A stretch of DNA of 64,000 nt from JAVBKX01 sp031553835 (lineage in GTDB: Bacteria > Bacteroidota > Bacteroidia > Bacteroidales > Azobacteroidaceae). The stretch is taken from positions 1 through 64,000 of the forward strand of contig JAVBKX010000010.1 of NCBI GenBank assembly GCA_031553835.1. The letters run 5' to 3'. Under the pieces are notes generated by a model. It had not been told where the DNA came from. It did no database searches and saw only the letters and a list, made by a program, of their open reading frames with translations. A program made the position numbers and the translations under genes. This document shows, piece after piece, positions 52,443 to 60,088 of the stretch. The number at the start of each line of letters is the position of its first letter. The first letter of the stretch is position 1.

Positions 52443-53951
52443 TTATTTAACCAAACCTAGAGCTTCATTACTTAAGAACTCTAATTTGGAAAGTATTTCA
52501 GTCTTATTTTTGAGTTCTTTTTCAATTGCTTTTGTTTTCGATGTAAAAAAAATTCCTGCCATGTTTTCTTGCATTCGTAATATTGTATTCATTCTTTGCT
52601 CAATATTTTCCATATTAGTTATGATGTAGGATTTATCGGTAATAATATTGTTTATGTAATTTTCATAAAAAAGCATTACAGACTGATAAGCGGAATATAG
52701 CTGAGGTTTTTTCACACCGCCTCCAACATTAAAGCCATAAACCACAACATCTTCATTCGTGTATAATCTTTGTATTGCCTGATTATTGGCATTTATTCTT
52801 GCTGCCAGATTGATTACTTGTTGTTGTTTCATCGCCTCAATCATTTGTGATTCAGCAGCTTCCCTCTCTTTTTGCTCTTGTATCAATTTTTCTTGCTTTT
52901 TTCTTTCCTTTTCTTGTAAGATGTATGCTCTATTCCGAAATTCGCGATAATTAGCTTCAATTAATTGGATATTTCCATCCTTGTTTTTTTGAAAAGATTT
53001 TCTCATTATCCAATTTCCTTGTGGATTAAAATCGTATTCATAGTAGGTTGTTTTACCCACTTCCCATGTCGGATTTGGATTTGTAGCAATAGTCATTTTT
53101 ATCTGTCCTCTACTTAAATCTGCAGCCAAAGCAGAACCTACCACTAACTCTTTATGTTTTGCACTTGAATATGACACAGTCATAGATTCTCCCTTTGTTG
53201 TTATGGTGACTTTAATTGACGACTTTGTAACAAGCGACATCTCTTTTGGTAATTCATTCGTATAAATGTATTTATATCCATCAGAAAAAGTTCCTTTTTT
53301 GCCATCCAACTCTATAAATGTTGGTTTGTCATATTTTAAAACAATATCATTATTTGCATTATATTCATACATAATATCTTCTACAGGAACCGTTCTTCTG
53401 TAGACATCACGCATAACATGATCAACATGAATAATTCTTCCTAATGCATCATACTCATACTTACATGTTCCAATTAGCCCCGAATCTTCATATATTTCTT
53501 TTTGTTCAATTTGATTTTGATTGTTATAAATATATTTTGTTTTAGTATGTACTTTACTATTATCATTCATTAGTGTAACAATGAATTTTTCAACAGACTC
53601 TCCGTCCGGCATCTCGCGCTGAGCCTTGTATGAGATGTTTAACCTACCATTTCTGTATAGATAAAAAGACATTCCTGCTTTTATAATTTGTTGTTTTGCA
53701 TCATAAATGAAAGTCTGGCCTTGTCTTTTGTTTCCAATAATTATTTTATCAAATTCCTTGTCTAAATAGTAGGAACCTTCGATTAATATGTCGTCATTTT
53801 CATTTACAGGCATGATAGGAGTATCTGTAATAATAGATAGATTTTGAAGCTCTATTTTGCCAAGATGCTGGGCCGATAACGAAAAGTGAATTGTTAAAAA
53901 TAGACATACAAGAATCGTCTTTTGATTGTTTAATGAACTGATCATTTTCAT
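52443..53951 (-). CDS. Secreted protein of unknown function, YD-like repeats
   Basis: 502 residues with a signal peptide (about 1-28, ending SLSAQ). The middle shows YD/RHS-like units (KYEYDALGRIIHVDHV, YEYNANNDIVLKYD, YYEYDFNPQGNWIMRKSF), a pattern of beta-strands common in Bacteroidota secreted proteins. Residues about 345-390 form a charged coiled coil (QEKERKKQEKLIQEQKEREAAESQ), and the end is helical. I do not recognise a family. It is preceded by copy 1 of the structured leader, whose promoter-like box suggests its own transcription. Confidence 0.55.
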   Translation of the reverse strand: MKMISSLNNQKTILVCLFLTIHFSLSAQHLGKIELQNLSIITDTPIMPVNENDDILIEGSYYLDKEFDKIIIGNKRQGQTFIYDAKQQIIKAGMSFYLYRNGRLNISYKAQREMPDGESVEKFIVTLMNDNSKVHTKTKYIYNNQNQIEQKEIYEDSGLIGTCKYEYDALGRIIHVDHVMRDVYRRTVPVEDIMYEYNANNDIVLKYDKPTFIELDGKKGTFSDGYKYIYTNELPKEMSLVTKSSIKVTITTKGESMTVSYSSAKHKELVVGSALAADLSRGQIKMTIATNPNPTWEVGKTTYYEYDFNPQGNWIMRKSFQKNKDGNIQLIEANYREFRNRAYILQEKERKKQEKLIQEQKEREAAESQMIEAMKQQQVINLAARINANNQAIQRLYTNEDVVVYGFNVGGGVKKPQLYSAYQSVMLFYENYINNIITDKSYIITNMENIEQRMNTILRMQENMAGIFFTSKTKAIEKELKNKTEILSKLEFLSNEALGLVK

Positions 53952-53967
53952 AACAAATTTTCATATT

Positions 53968-54259
53968 GCCCCAAATCCCCATGAGCAAGTTATTTAAAAT
54001 ACAAAAGCGTGAGACTTTAACTTTCATTATTTGCTTATTGAGGTTTTCGACGACCCTGCAGTCAAATAAATTGAGCAAAGCTCACGCCGATATACATCAA
54101 CGTGAGCGTCCTCGCCTTACTCTTGACTGCTGTTTTGAAGTGTCGAAATTTCAATAAGCAAGAATAAAAGCTAACGCTTTTCTTTAATATGTTAATTCAA
54201 AAATGGTCTGTTTTTCTATCTTTTTTATTTTAATGATTATTTTATGGGACAAATATAAT
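53968..54259 (-). promoter_or_regulatory. Structured leader element, copy 1
   Basis: Read on the minus strand: -7 box TATATTTG (54257-54250), a ~50-nt T/A-rich run, then a multi-helix fold. Outer pair AAAAGCGT/ACGCTTTT (54174-54181 with 54003-54010). Then TTGCTTATTGA/TCAATAAGCAA, TTTCGAC/GTCGAAA, GCAGTCAA/TTGACTGC, and an apical hairpin GCTCACG/CGTGAGC (54080-54086, 54101-54107) with a 14-nt loop. Just before the YD-like gene. A second copy is at 55173-55447; the flanks and loop are conserved, the inner helices are not. Confidence 0.8.
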
Positions 54260-54304
54260 ATAATTAAGATTAAGCTCATTAAGTTGCATTCAGTTTTTGT
54301 TTCT

Positions 54305-54580
54305 GAAGTCATTTAGACTTTTCGCTCTTTAAATACTAAAAACGAGAAAGGAACGTTTTGTTAGCAGCAAAAACAAACAAAAAAATCCCTTCTCATGTAC
54401 CAAGTCCTTGACAAAGATATGATAAATCGGGAAATTACCCCCTATTTATCCCCAAAAAGAGGACATATTACTCAAAGCAGTTTGATTTTACTACTATCAA
54501 CTGAAAGCTTTCAATTACCTTGCCCCTCATTGTGATATTACTAAAGAAAATTTATAAACGCAAAAAATCTAAATGACTTC
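54305..54580. mobile_element. Insertion-sequence remnant, 276 bp
   Basis: Perfect 13-bp inverted termini GAAGTCATTTAGA (54305-54317) and TCTAAATGACTTC (54568-54580) enclose a truncated transposase frame. The element ends 6 bp from the stop of the DUF1566 gene. No clear target duplication is visible (left flank TTTCT, right flank ATATT). Confidence 0.75.
54395..54535 (+). pseudogene. Truncated transposase of the IS remnant
   Basis: 46 residues beginning MYQVLDKDMINREITPYLS, which resembles the start of Bacteroidota transposases of the IS4/IS5 type (…VL.K..I...I.PHLS..KRG). After about 33 residues the sequence departs and stops; the DDE catalytic part is missing. Confidence 0.5.
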
Positions 54581-54586
54581 ATATTA

Positions 54587-55150
54587 TTAAAATGTCCGCA
54601 CAGCACGAACTCTGCACCTGTCATTTTTATAATTAGTATTCCGATCGCCACTGTTGAAATACTGGTACCAGGCAGCATCATCGGTATCCTCAGAAGAACT
54701 CCAGTAACAAGAATTAAAAAACAGGCCGATTGCTTGTTTGTTGCGGTAAAGAATTTCTAATTCATTAATACTGGGCAGATACCAATCATCATAACCATGT
54801 AACACCAAATCATAACAAAGTTTTGCGGCATAGTTGCCTTTCCCTTGAGCCTGCACGATCTTTTCGGTATTGCTTTTTCCTGTTCCAATCGTAGTGCCTG
54901 TGGCTCCGGTCTTCATATAATCCCCTTTATGCCATGGTATTCCTGCACTTTGATCTTCAGGAGCAGCTATAAGTCCATGTTTCCCTGTATCATCAATATA
55001 AGCGATAATTCCGCCCTGATACATCTGACCAATTTCCAATTTTCCTTTGCAGATACGATCTTGTCCATCGTCATCCGGAGTACAATAGAATCCCAACAAC
55101 GAGCTAATCTTACATAATGTTTGTCTTAAAACGAAAAGTTTCCCTTCCAT
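54587..55150 (-). CDS. DUF1566/C-type-lectin-like protein
   Basis: 187 residues from ATG 55150; the frame opens earlier inside the leader repeat (55264), which I reject because that part is just translation of the repeat. The body has GQMYQGGIIAYIDDTGKHGLIAAPEDQS and a C-terminal domain with YDDWYLPSINELEILYRNK, SCYWSSSEDTDDAAWYQYFNSGDRNTNYKNDRCRVRAVR. This is the DUF1566/Lcl type, a C-type-lectin fold found in surface proteins and in targets of diversity-generating retroelements. No reverse transcriptase is in the window. No signal peptide is evident, so export is uncertain. Confidence 0.65.
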   Translation of the reverse strand: MEGKLFVLRQTLCKISSLLGFYCTPDDDGQDRICKGKLEIGQMYQGGIIAYIDDTGKHGLIAAPEDQSAGIPWHKGDYMKTGATGTTIGTGKSNTEKIVQAQGKGNYAAKLCYDLVLHGYDDWYLPSINELEILYRNKQAIGLFFNSCYWSSSEDTDDAAWYQYFNSGDRNTNYKNDRCRVRAVRTF

Positions 55151-55172
55151 AATAAAGTAAGTGTATGTATGT

Positions 55173-55447
55173 GCTCCAAGTCCCCAATCAGCGTTATTTA
55201 AAATACAAAAGCGTGGGACTTTAACTATATTCGGATTCGAGGTCTTAGGATACCTGTGCCACAAATAAGTAAGCCCACGCCGATATACATCAACGTGAGC
55301 GCTCGACTACTTACTCTCGTGGCTTTGAAATTTCCTAAGTTTCGAATCCAAGAATAAAAGCTAACGCTTTTCTTTAATATGTTAAATCAAAAATGGTCTG
55401 TTTTCTATTTTTTTGTTTTAATGATTATTTAATGGGGCAAATATAAT
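55173..55447 (-). promoter_or_regulatory. Structured leader element, copy 2
   Basis: Minus strand: -7 box TATATTTG (55445-55438), then the same order of helices as copy 1. Outer pair AAAAGCGT/ACGCTTTT (55371-55364 with 55214-55207). Then GGATTCGA/TCGAATCC, CTTAGGA/TCCTAAG, GCCAC/GTGGC, and the apical GCTCACG...CGTGGGC hairpin with an identical loop. The apical helix has one change (A-U to G.U) that pairs only in minus-strand RNA. It precedes the DUF1566 gene. Confidence 0.8.
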
Positions 55448-55519
55448 GAAGTTTTACTTTTTAAAGCTAATATTTTAGTGTTTTTCCTTCAAAAAGTACT
55501 GAATTCACTCATTTAAACC

Positions 55520-55749
55520 CAATGTCGTTTCGTTAAGAATTGTCGCATAGCGACATTGGCTTAATAACCAGTAGTTTTAACCATTGGAATGAGGTCAGTT
55601 CATCCCGCTTAGTTGCGTAGCAACGCAGCTTGACATCTGCGACGTTGCGATGCAGCTTGATTTTGCATGCTGCCTTTCTCCAGCGATTAAAATCGTTGGT
55701 TAATAAGACTAAGCCACTCTGTGGCATTATTGTATTGCGATTCATCAAC
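55520..55749 (-). repeat. 247-bp multi-hairpin repeat, copy 2, inverted
   Basis: Reverse-complement copy of 11350-11596, roughly 90 percent identical by eye. The final ~20 bp (the outer CTTAATTAAACGACATTG arm equivalent) is missing at the 55749 end, where it joins an AAA-ATPase gene fragment. The hairpin cores are kept with a few changes (for example CCAGTAGTTTTAACCATTGG). Confidence 0.88.
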
Positions 55750-56088
55750 CGGCTTTTTAACCTGGCCTGCGATTTCGACAAAATGGGCGGAAAATATCTG
55801 ATTCTCGACGAAGTACACAAATATGGGAACTGGTCGAAGGAAATCAAAAATATTTATGATAGTTTTCCTGAGATGAAAGTCGTATTTACCGGCTCATCCA
55901 TGCTCGAAATTTACAAGGAGAATGCCGACTTGAGCCGGCGGGCTATACATTTTACCTTCCGTTGAAAAAAGACAGTAAGCGAGGTAACATCTGCCCGGAA
56001 AGCAGATTTTACGGTCAACGGCAAATCCATTTTTGAAGTGGGTGGCAAGAATAAAGTACGATTTTGGAAACAGGCTCTATACAATTGA
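55750..56088 (+). pseudogene. AAA ATPase (AAA_14/DUF4143 type), broken
   Basis: First part (to 55965) reads GGKYLILDEVHKYGNWSKEI then IYDSFPEMKVVFTGSSMLEIYKENADLSRRA: Walker B and sensor region of Bacteroidota AAA_14 ATPases with DUF4143. In another frame, 56003-56088 reads DFTVNGKSIFEVGGKNK, the C-terminal segment of the same family. The start, P-loop and about 200 residues between the two parts are gone. The 5' end is cut by the 247-bp repeat. Non-functional. Confidence 0.8.
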
Positions 56089-56126
56089 AATTATACAGGA
56101 TATTTTCTTCACGAAAACTAACGAAG

Positions 56127-56547
56127 TTACAACGCCGAATACTCAAGAGTAAAAGTATTCCCATCGGCCACACGTCCGGTTGTAGCCCCTTTTTCAACCA
56201 GCGTACCCGCTGGGCGGAGGTTCCATGGTTGAATGCATCGGGAACCGTATATCCTTGCGATTGCATTTTTTGAATTCGGCAGTCCAAACATCCTCGGTTC
56301 CAGCCAATATCGTTTCTGAAAATTTGGCCAATGCTTCTTCTTCATTACTGGGTACATAGTCGGTTGTGGTATTTTCTGACAATTGCCCCAACTGACTTGT
56401 CAGTACATCCAAGGGATTACCTCCTATCAACCAGATAATAAGACCTACAATTATCAATCCTCCGATACCCAATGAGGCCTTTGTTCCTCCTCTTGTCCGA
56501 CGACGGTCTTCTACATTGTTACTGGTACGTCTTCCTTCTAATCGCAT
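56127..56547 (-). pseudogene. YpfJ-type zinc metallopeptidase, internally deleted
   Basis: The 5' part encodes MRLEGRRTSNNVEDRRRTRGG, a membrane helix and SETILAGTEDVWTAEFKK, as in the YpfJ/neutral zinc metallopeptidase family. The 3' part, in two other frames, encodes MQSQGYTVPDAFNHGTSAQRVRWLKKG and TTGRVADGNTFTLEYSAL, the end of that family. The middle (about 130 residues, including the HExxH site) is deleted and the frame breaks near 56270 and 56190. Non-functional. Confidence 0.8.
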
Positions 56548-56561
56548 AGAATTATTTGTTT

Positions 56562-56600
56562 AAAAACAGCCCGTAAATCAATCGACTTACGGGCTGCTTT
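56562..56600 (-). terminator. Intrinsic terminator of the ribosomal operon
   Basis: Minus strand: CAGCCCGTAAGTC (56596-56584) pairs with GATTTACGGGCTG (56579-56567), 13 bp with one G.U, followed by TTTTT (56566-56562). It lies 22-60 bp after rplQ and ends the alpha operon. Confidence 0.9.
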
Positions 56601-56621
56601 TGATTATATTGTAGAATAATA

Positions 56622-57161
56622 TTATTCTGCTGCCGGAGTTTCAGGTGTTTCCACTGCCGGAGTTTCCACCTTTTCCGCTTTAGCCTTAGGCGCTTTTTCT
56701 TTAACCGGAGTTTCTGCTTCTACAACAACGGCATCATCGGCTTTCTTACGTGAACGACGTGTTTTAGCCTTAGCCGGAGCTTTTTTGTCTTTCAACATCA
56801 ATTCGTTGTAGTCCACCAACTCAATAAAACACATGGTAGCATTATCACCCAAGCGATTGGGTAATTTGATGATACGAGTATAGCCTCCCGGACGATCCGA
56901 TACTTTTTGAGATATTTCCTGGAACAATTCAGTTACAGCATTTTTATCCTGCAATGCACGGAAAACAATCCGACGGGAATGTGTTGTATCTTCTTTTGAT
57001 TTGGTGATCAAAGGTTCTACCATTTTGCGCAGTTCTTTCGCTTTAGCTAAAGTAGTAAAAATCCGTTTATGTTTGATCAACGAACTGGCCATATTGGAAA
57101 GCATCGCTTCCCTGTGCGTATTTGTACGGCCTAAATGATTGATTTTTTTATTATGTCTCAT
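56622..57161 (-). CDS. rplQ: 50S ribosomal protein L17
   Basis: 179 residues. Standard L17 core (MRHNKKINHLGRTNTHREAMLSNMASSLIKHKRIFTTLAKAKELRK, then RIVFRALQDKNAVTELF), followed by a 50-residue Lys/Ala/Glu/Pro-rich tail (ETPVKEKAPKAKAEKVETP) that is not part of the core and is common in Bacteroidota. Part of the 23S rRNA domain near the exit tunnel. Last gene of the operon, 2 bp after rpoA. Confidence 0.97.
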   Translation of the reverse strand: MRHNKKINHLGRTNTHREAMLSNMASSLIKHKRIFTTLAKAKELRKMVEPLITKSKEDTTHSRRIVFRALQDKNAVTELFQEISQKVSDRPGGYTRIIKLPNRLGDNATMCFIELVDYNELMLKDKKAPAKAKTRRSRKKADDAVVVEAETPVKEKAPKAKAEKVETPAVETPETPAAE

Positions 57162-57163
57162 CG

Positions 57164-58159
57164 TTAATTATCTTTATCTAATTTATACTTGGCGACATCC
57201 ATTCCAAAATTCAATTTGAGATTATCCAGTAATTCGTCTAATTCAGTCAATGACTTTTTACCGAAATTCCGGAATTTTAACAAATCGTTCTTTTGATATT
57301 TCACCAAATCTCCTAATGTTTCCACGTCAGCCGCTTTTAAGCAATTCAGAGCACGAACCGAAAGGTTCATATCTGCCAAACGAGTTTTTAGCAACTGCCT
57401 CATATGAAGGATTTCTTCATCAAATTCTTCATTAGGATCCGTATCTACCGGTTCCAGATGTATTTTTTCATCTGAGAACAACATAAAGTGGTGGATCAAA
57501 ATTCGCGCGGCTTCTTTCAGCGCTTCTTTTGGATGAATGGAACCATCTGTATCGATTTCAATCACTAATTTTTCGTAGTCTGTTTTCTGTTCTACCCGAT
57601 AATTTTCAATAGAATATTTCACATTACGGATAGGAGTATAAATAGAATCGATAGCGATCCGATTGACATCGTCATTTTCCGTACGATTTTCATCAGCGGG
57701 AACGTATCCACGTCCTTTGTTGATAGCCAACTCCATCCGGAAACTTGCGCTAGCATCCAAGTGGCAGATTACGAAATCAGGATTCAGAACTTCAAAACCG
57801 GACAATTGTTTGCCAATATCTCCGGCTTTAAACACTTCTGCACCCGACACATTAATGCTGACTTTTTCGCTTTCAATGTCATCCACATTTTGTTTAAACC
57901 GTACTTGTTTCAAATTGAGGATAACATTGGTTACATCCTCCATCACTCCCGGAATCGTAGAAAATTCATGCTCTACACCTTCAATTTTAATGGAGGTAAT
58001 GGCAAAACCTTCTAACGAAGAAAGCAGGATACGACGAAGTGAATTACCGATAGTAATACCATAACCGGGCTCCAACGGACGGAATTCGAATTTTCCGTGA
58101 TAGTTGTCAGCTTCCAGCATGAAAACTTTATCGGGTTTTTGAAATGCTAATATCGCCAT
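57164..58159 (-). CDS. rpoA: RNA polymerase alpha subunit
   Basis: 331 residues: N-terminal dimerisation/assembly domain (FEFRPLEPGYGITIGNSLRRILLSSLEGFAITSIKIEGVEHEFS), a linker, and the C-terminal HhH domain (MNLSVRALNCLKAADVETLGDLVKYQKNDLLKFRNFGKKSLTELDELL) that contacts UP elements and regulators. Lies between rpsD and rplQ in the usual order. Confidence 0.98.
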   Translation of the reverse strand: MAILAFQKPDKVFMLEADNYHGKFEFRPLEPGYGITIGNSLRRILLSSLEGFAITSIKIEGVEHEFSTIPGVMEDVTNVILNLKQVRFKQNVDDIESEKVSINVSGAEVFKAGDIGKQLSGFEVLNPDFVICHLDASASFRMELAINKGRGYVPADENRTENDDVNRIAIDSIYTPIRNVKYSIENYRVEQKTDYEKLVIEIDTDGSIHPKEALKEAARILIHHFMLFSDEKIHLEPVDTDPNEEFDEEILHMRQLLKTRLADMNLSVRALNCLKAADVETLGDLVKYQKNDLLKFRNFGKKSLTELDELLDNLKLNFGMDVAKYKLDKDN

Positions 58160-58169
58160 GGAATCTTTT

Positions 58170-58775
58170 TTATTTAGAATACAATTCTACAATTAACTGT
58201 TCTTTGATATTTTCGGGAATATCCGCCCGTTCTGGAATATGCAGGAATTTAGCGCTCATGGAAGGTTGATCCCACTCGATCCAGGCATATTTACTATGAT
58301 TAAATCCTGCCAGGCAATCAACAATCACTTCCAATGATTTCGCTCTTTCCCGTACGCCAATAATTTGTCCCGGTTTTACAGAATACGAAGGGATATTCAC
58401 CACTTTTCCATCCACTACAATGTGGCGGTGAGACACCAATTGACGTGCAGCAGCCCGTGTACGAGCCAATCCCATCCGGAAAACGACATTATCCAAACGA
58501 CATTCGAGCAATTGCACCAATACCTCACCGGTAATTCCTTTAGAGCGTTGTGCTTTTTGGAATAAATTACGGAATTGTTTTTCCAATACACCGTAAGTAT
58601 ATTTTGCTTTTTGCTTTTCACGAAGTTGGATACCATATTCGGAAGTTTTCCGCTTCCTTGCATTACCGTGCTGTCCCGGAGGATAATTTTTTTTGCTCAG
58701 CACCTTATCCGGTCCGAAAATCGCATCACCGAATTTTCTTGCAATCTTTGTTTTAGGTCCAGTATATCTTGCCAT
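58170..58775 (-). CDS. rpsD: 30S ribosomal protein S4
   Basis: 201 residues with the S4 N-terminal RNA-binding segment (TGPKTKIARKFGDAIFGPDKVLSKKNYPPGQHGNARKRKTSEYG, lacking the zinc-binding cysteines) and the S4 RNA-binding domain (RLDNVVFRMGLARTRAAARQLVSHRHIVVDGKVVNIPSY). Nucleates 30S assembly and may autoregulate the alpha operon. Lies 10 bp before rpoA and about 125 bp after rpsK. Confidence 0.98.
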   Translation of the reverse strand: MARYTGPKTKIARKFGDAIFGPDKVLSKKNYPPGQHGNARKRKTSEYGIQLREKQKAKYTYGVLEKQFRNLFQKAQRSKGITGEVLVQLLECRLDNVVFRMGLARTRAAARQLVSHRHIVVDGKVVNIPSYSVKPGQIIGVRERAKSLEVIVDCLAGFNHSKYAWIEWDQPSMSAKFLHIPERADIPENIKEQLIVELYSK

Positions 58776-58899
58776 TTTTATTTGTTTTTAAATTGTTCTG
58801 CTAAAAGAAACGAGAATTTGTGCAGCCGCGATCACAGAGAGGGTTCTTTTGTAATCTATCCACGCATACCAGTTCCATCAACAGGAAACCGTAAATGAA

Positions 58900-59289
58900 T
58901 TAAACTCTTCTTCTTTTAGGAGGACGGCATCCGTTGTGCGGAAGCGGAGTAACATCAATAATTTCTGTCACTTCAATACCTGCTCCGTGTACCGTACGGA
59001 TCGCTGATTCGCGACCATTGCCGGGACCTTTCACATACGCTTTTACTTTTCTCAAGCCAAGATCGTAAGCGATCTTTGCACAATCCTGCGCTGCCATTTG
59101 AGCAGCGTAAGGCGTGTTCTTTTTAGAACTTCTGAAACCCATTTTACCGGCAGAAGACCAAGAAATTACTTGTCCTTCGCTATTGGCAATGGTAACAATG
59201 ATGTTGTTAAATGATGAGTGTACGTGCAATTGACCATTTGCGTCAACTTTCACTACTCTTTTTTTCGCTGCGACTGTTTTTTTTGCCAT
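58900..59289 (-). CDS. rpsK: 30S ribosomal protein S11
   Basis: 129 residues with the S11 motif series: GQLHVHSSFNNIIVTIANSEGQVISWSSAGKMGFRSSKKNTPYAAQ, AYVKGPGNGRESAIRTVHGAGIEVTEIIDVTPLPHNGCRPPKRRRV. Platform protein of the 30S subunit. The 124-bp gap to rpsD holds no other gene. Confidence 0.98.
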   Translation of the reverse strand: MAKKTVAAKKRVVKVDANGQLHVHSSFNNIIVTIANSEGQVISWSSAGKMGFRSSKKNTPYAAQMAAQDCAKIAYDLGLRKVKAYVKGPGNGRESAIRTVHGAGIEVTEIIDVTPLPHNGCRPPKRRRV

Positions 59290-59300
59290 AATTATTTTAC

Positions 59301-59681
59301 TTACTTAGTAGCTTTTTTCTTGTTAGCAACTGTTTTCTTTCTTCCCTTACGTGTACGGGCATTATTTTTGGTACTCTGACCTCTTACGGGTAATCCGATA
59401 CGGTGACGCACGCCGCGGTAGCAACCGATATCCATCAAACGTTTGATATTCAACTGAACCTCAGAACGAAGATCCCCTTCCACTTTATAGGTTTTACCAA
59501 TAACCTCGCGCACTGCTGCAGCCTGGTCGTCGGTCCAATCTTTCACTTTAATATCCCTGTCGATGCCAGCTTCTATTAAAATTTTATTAGCTGCGTTCCG
59601 ACCGATACCATAAATATAAGTCAACGCAATTTCTCCTCTTTTATTTTGGGGTAAATCGACCCCTACAATTCTTATTGCCAT
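59301..59681 (-). CDS. rpsM: 30S ribosomal protein S13
   Basis: 126 residues: H2TH domain (LTYIYGIGRNAANKILIEAGIDRDIKVKDWTDDQAAAVREVI) and a basic C-terminal tail (RGQSTKNNARTRKGRKKTVANKKKATK) that reaches the P-site tRNA. 11 bp before rpsK. Confidence 0.98.
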   Translation of the reverse strand: MAIRIVGVDLPQNKRGEIALTYIYGIGRNAANKILIEAGIDRDIKVKDWTDDQAAAVREVIGKTYKVEGDLRSEVQLNIKRLMDIGCYRGVRHRIGLPVRGQSTKNNARTRKGRKKTVANKKKATK

Positions 59682-59713
59682 TGTTCTGAAAAAATTTTTG
59701 CAAAAATAATAAA

Positions 59714-59830
59714 TTATCCCTGACGTTGTTTATACTTAGGATTTTTCTTGTTGATCACATACAAACGTCCTTTTCTTCTCACGATCTTACAATCGGGAGT
59801 CCGTTTTTTCAAAGAAGCTCTTACTTTCAT
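59714..59830 (-). CDS. rpmJ: 50S ribosomal protein L36, zinc-free form
   Basis: 38 residues from ATG 59830: MKVRASLKKRTPDCKIVRRK then GRLYVINKKNPKYKQRQG. The zinc-ligand positions of L36 (C-x2-C, C, H) are mostly lost: only one Cys remains, with Thr, Asn and Tyr at the others, so this is the C-minus form. It lies between infA and rpsM, its usual place. Confidence 0.95.
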   Translation of the reverse strand: MKVRASLKKRTPDCKIVRRKGRLYVINKKNPKYKQRQG

Positions 59831-59846
59831 ATCTGTTATTTTTATT

Positions 59847-60065
59847 TTATTTATATCTGAATGAAATACGGCCCTTGGACAGGTCATAAGGCGACATTTC
59901 CACCTTTACTTTATCTCCCGGCAGGATTTTAATGTAATGCATACGCATTTTGCCGGAAATATGAGCGGTAATTTCATGACCGTTTTCCAATTCGACCCGA
60001 AACATAGCATTGGATAATGCTTCGACTATTGTTCCATCTTGTTCTATTGCTGACTGTTTAGCCAT
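59847..60065 (-). CDS. infA: Translation initiation factor IF-1
   Basis: 72 residues, a single OB-fold (GTIVEALSNAMFRVELENGHEITAHISGKMRMHYIKILPGDKVKVEMSPYDLSKGRISFRYK). Binds the A site of the 30S subunit during initiation. Between map (23 bp) and rpmJ (16 bp). Confidence 0.98.
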   Translation of the reverse strand: MAKQSAIEQDGTIVEALSNAMFRVELENGHEITAHISGKMRMHYIKILPGDKVKVEMSPYDLSKGRISFRYK

Positions 60066-60088
60066 AAATACTGATTAAAATTATGTTC

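Noticed and set aside
55151..55264. DUF1566 protein starting at 55264
   Set aside because: That N-terminal part is translated from the leader repeat; the same phrase appears before the YD-like gene, which is not homologous.
53968..55447. Structured leaders as integron attC sites framing gene cassettes
   Set aside because: Conserved ends plus variable self-pairing arms look like attC, but the 7-base core sites fit only partly, the elements lie before genes rather than right after them, and no integron integrase is in the window.
56015..56357. Two separate small minus-strand genes here
   Set aside because: Both frames are pieces of one internally deleted, frameshifted YpfJ-type gene.
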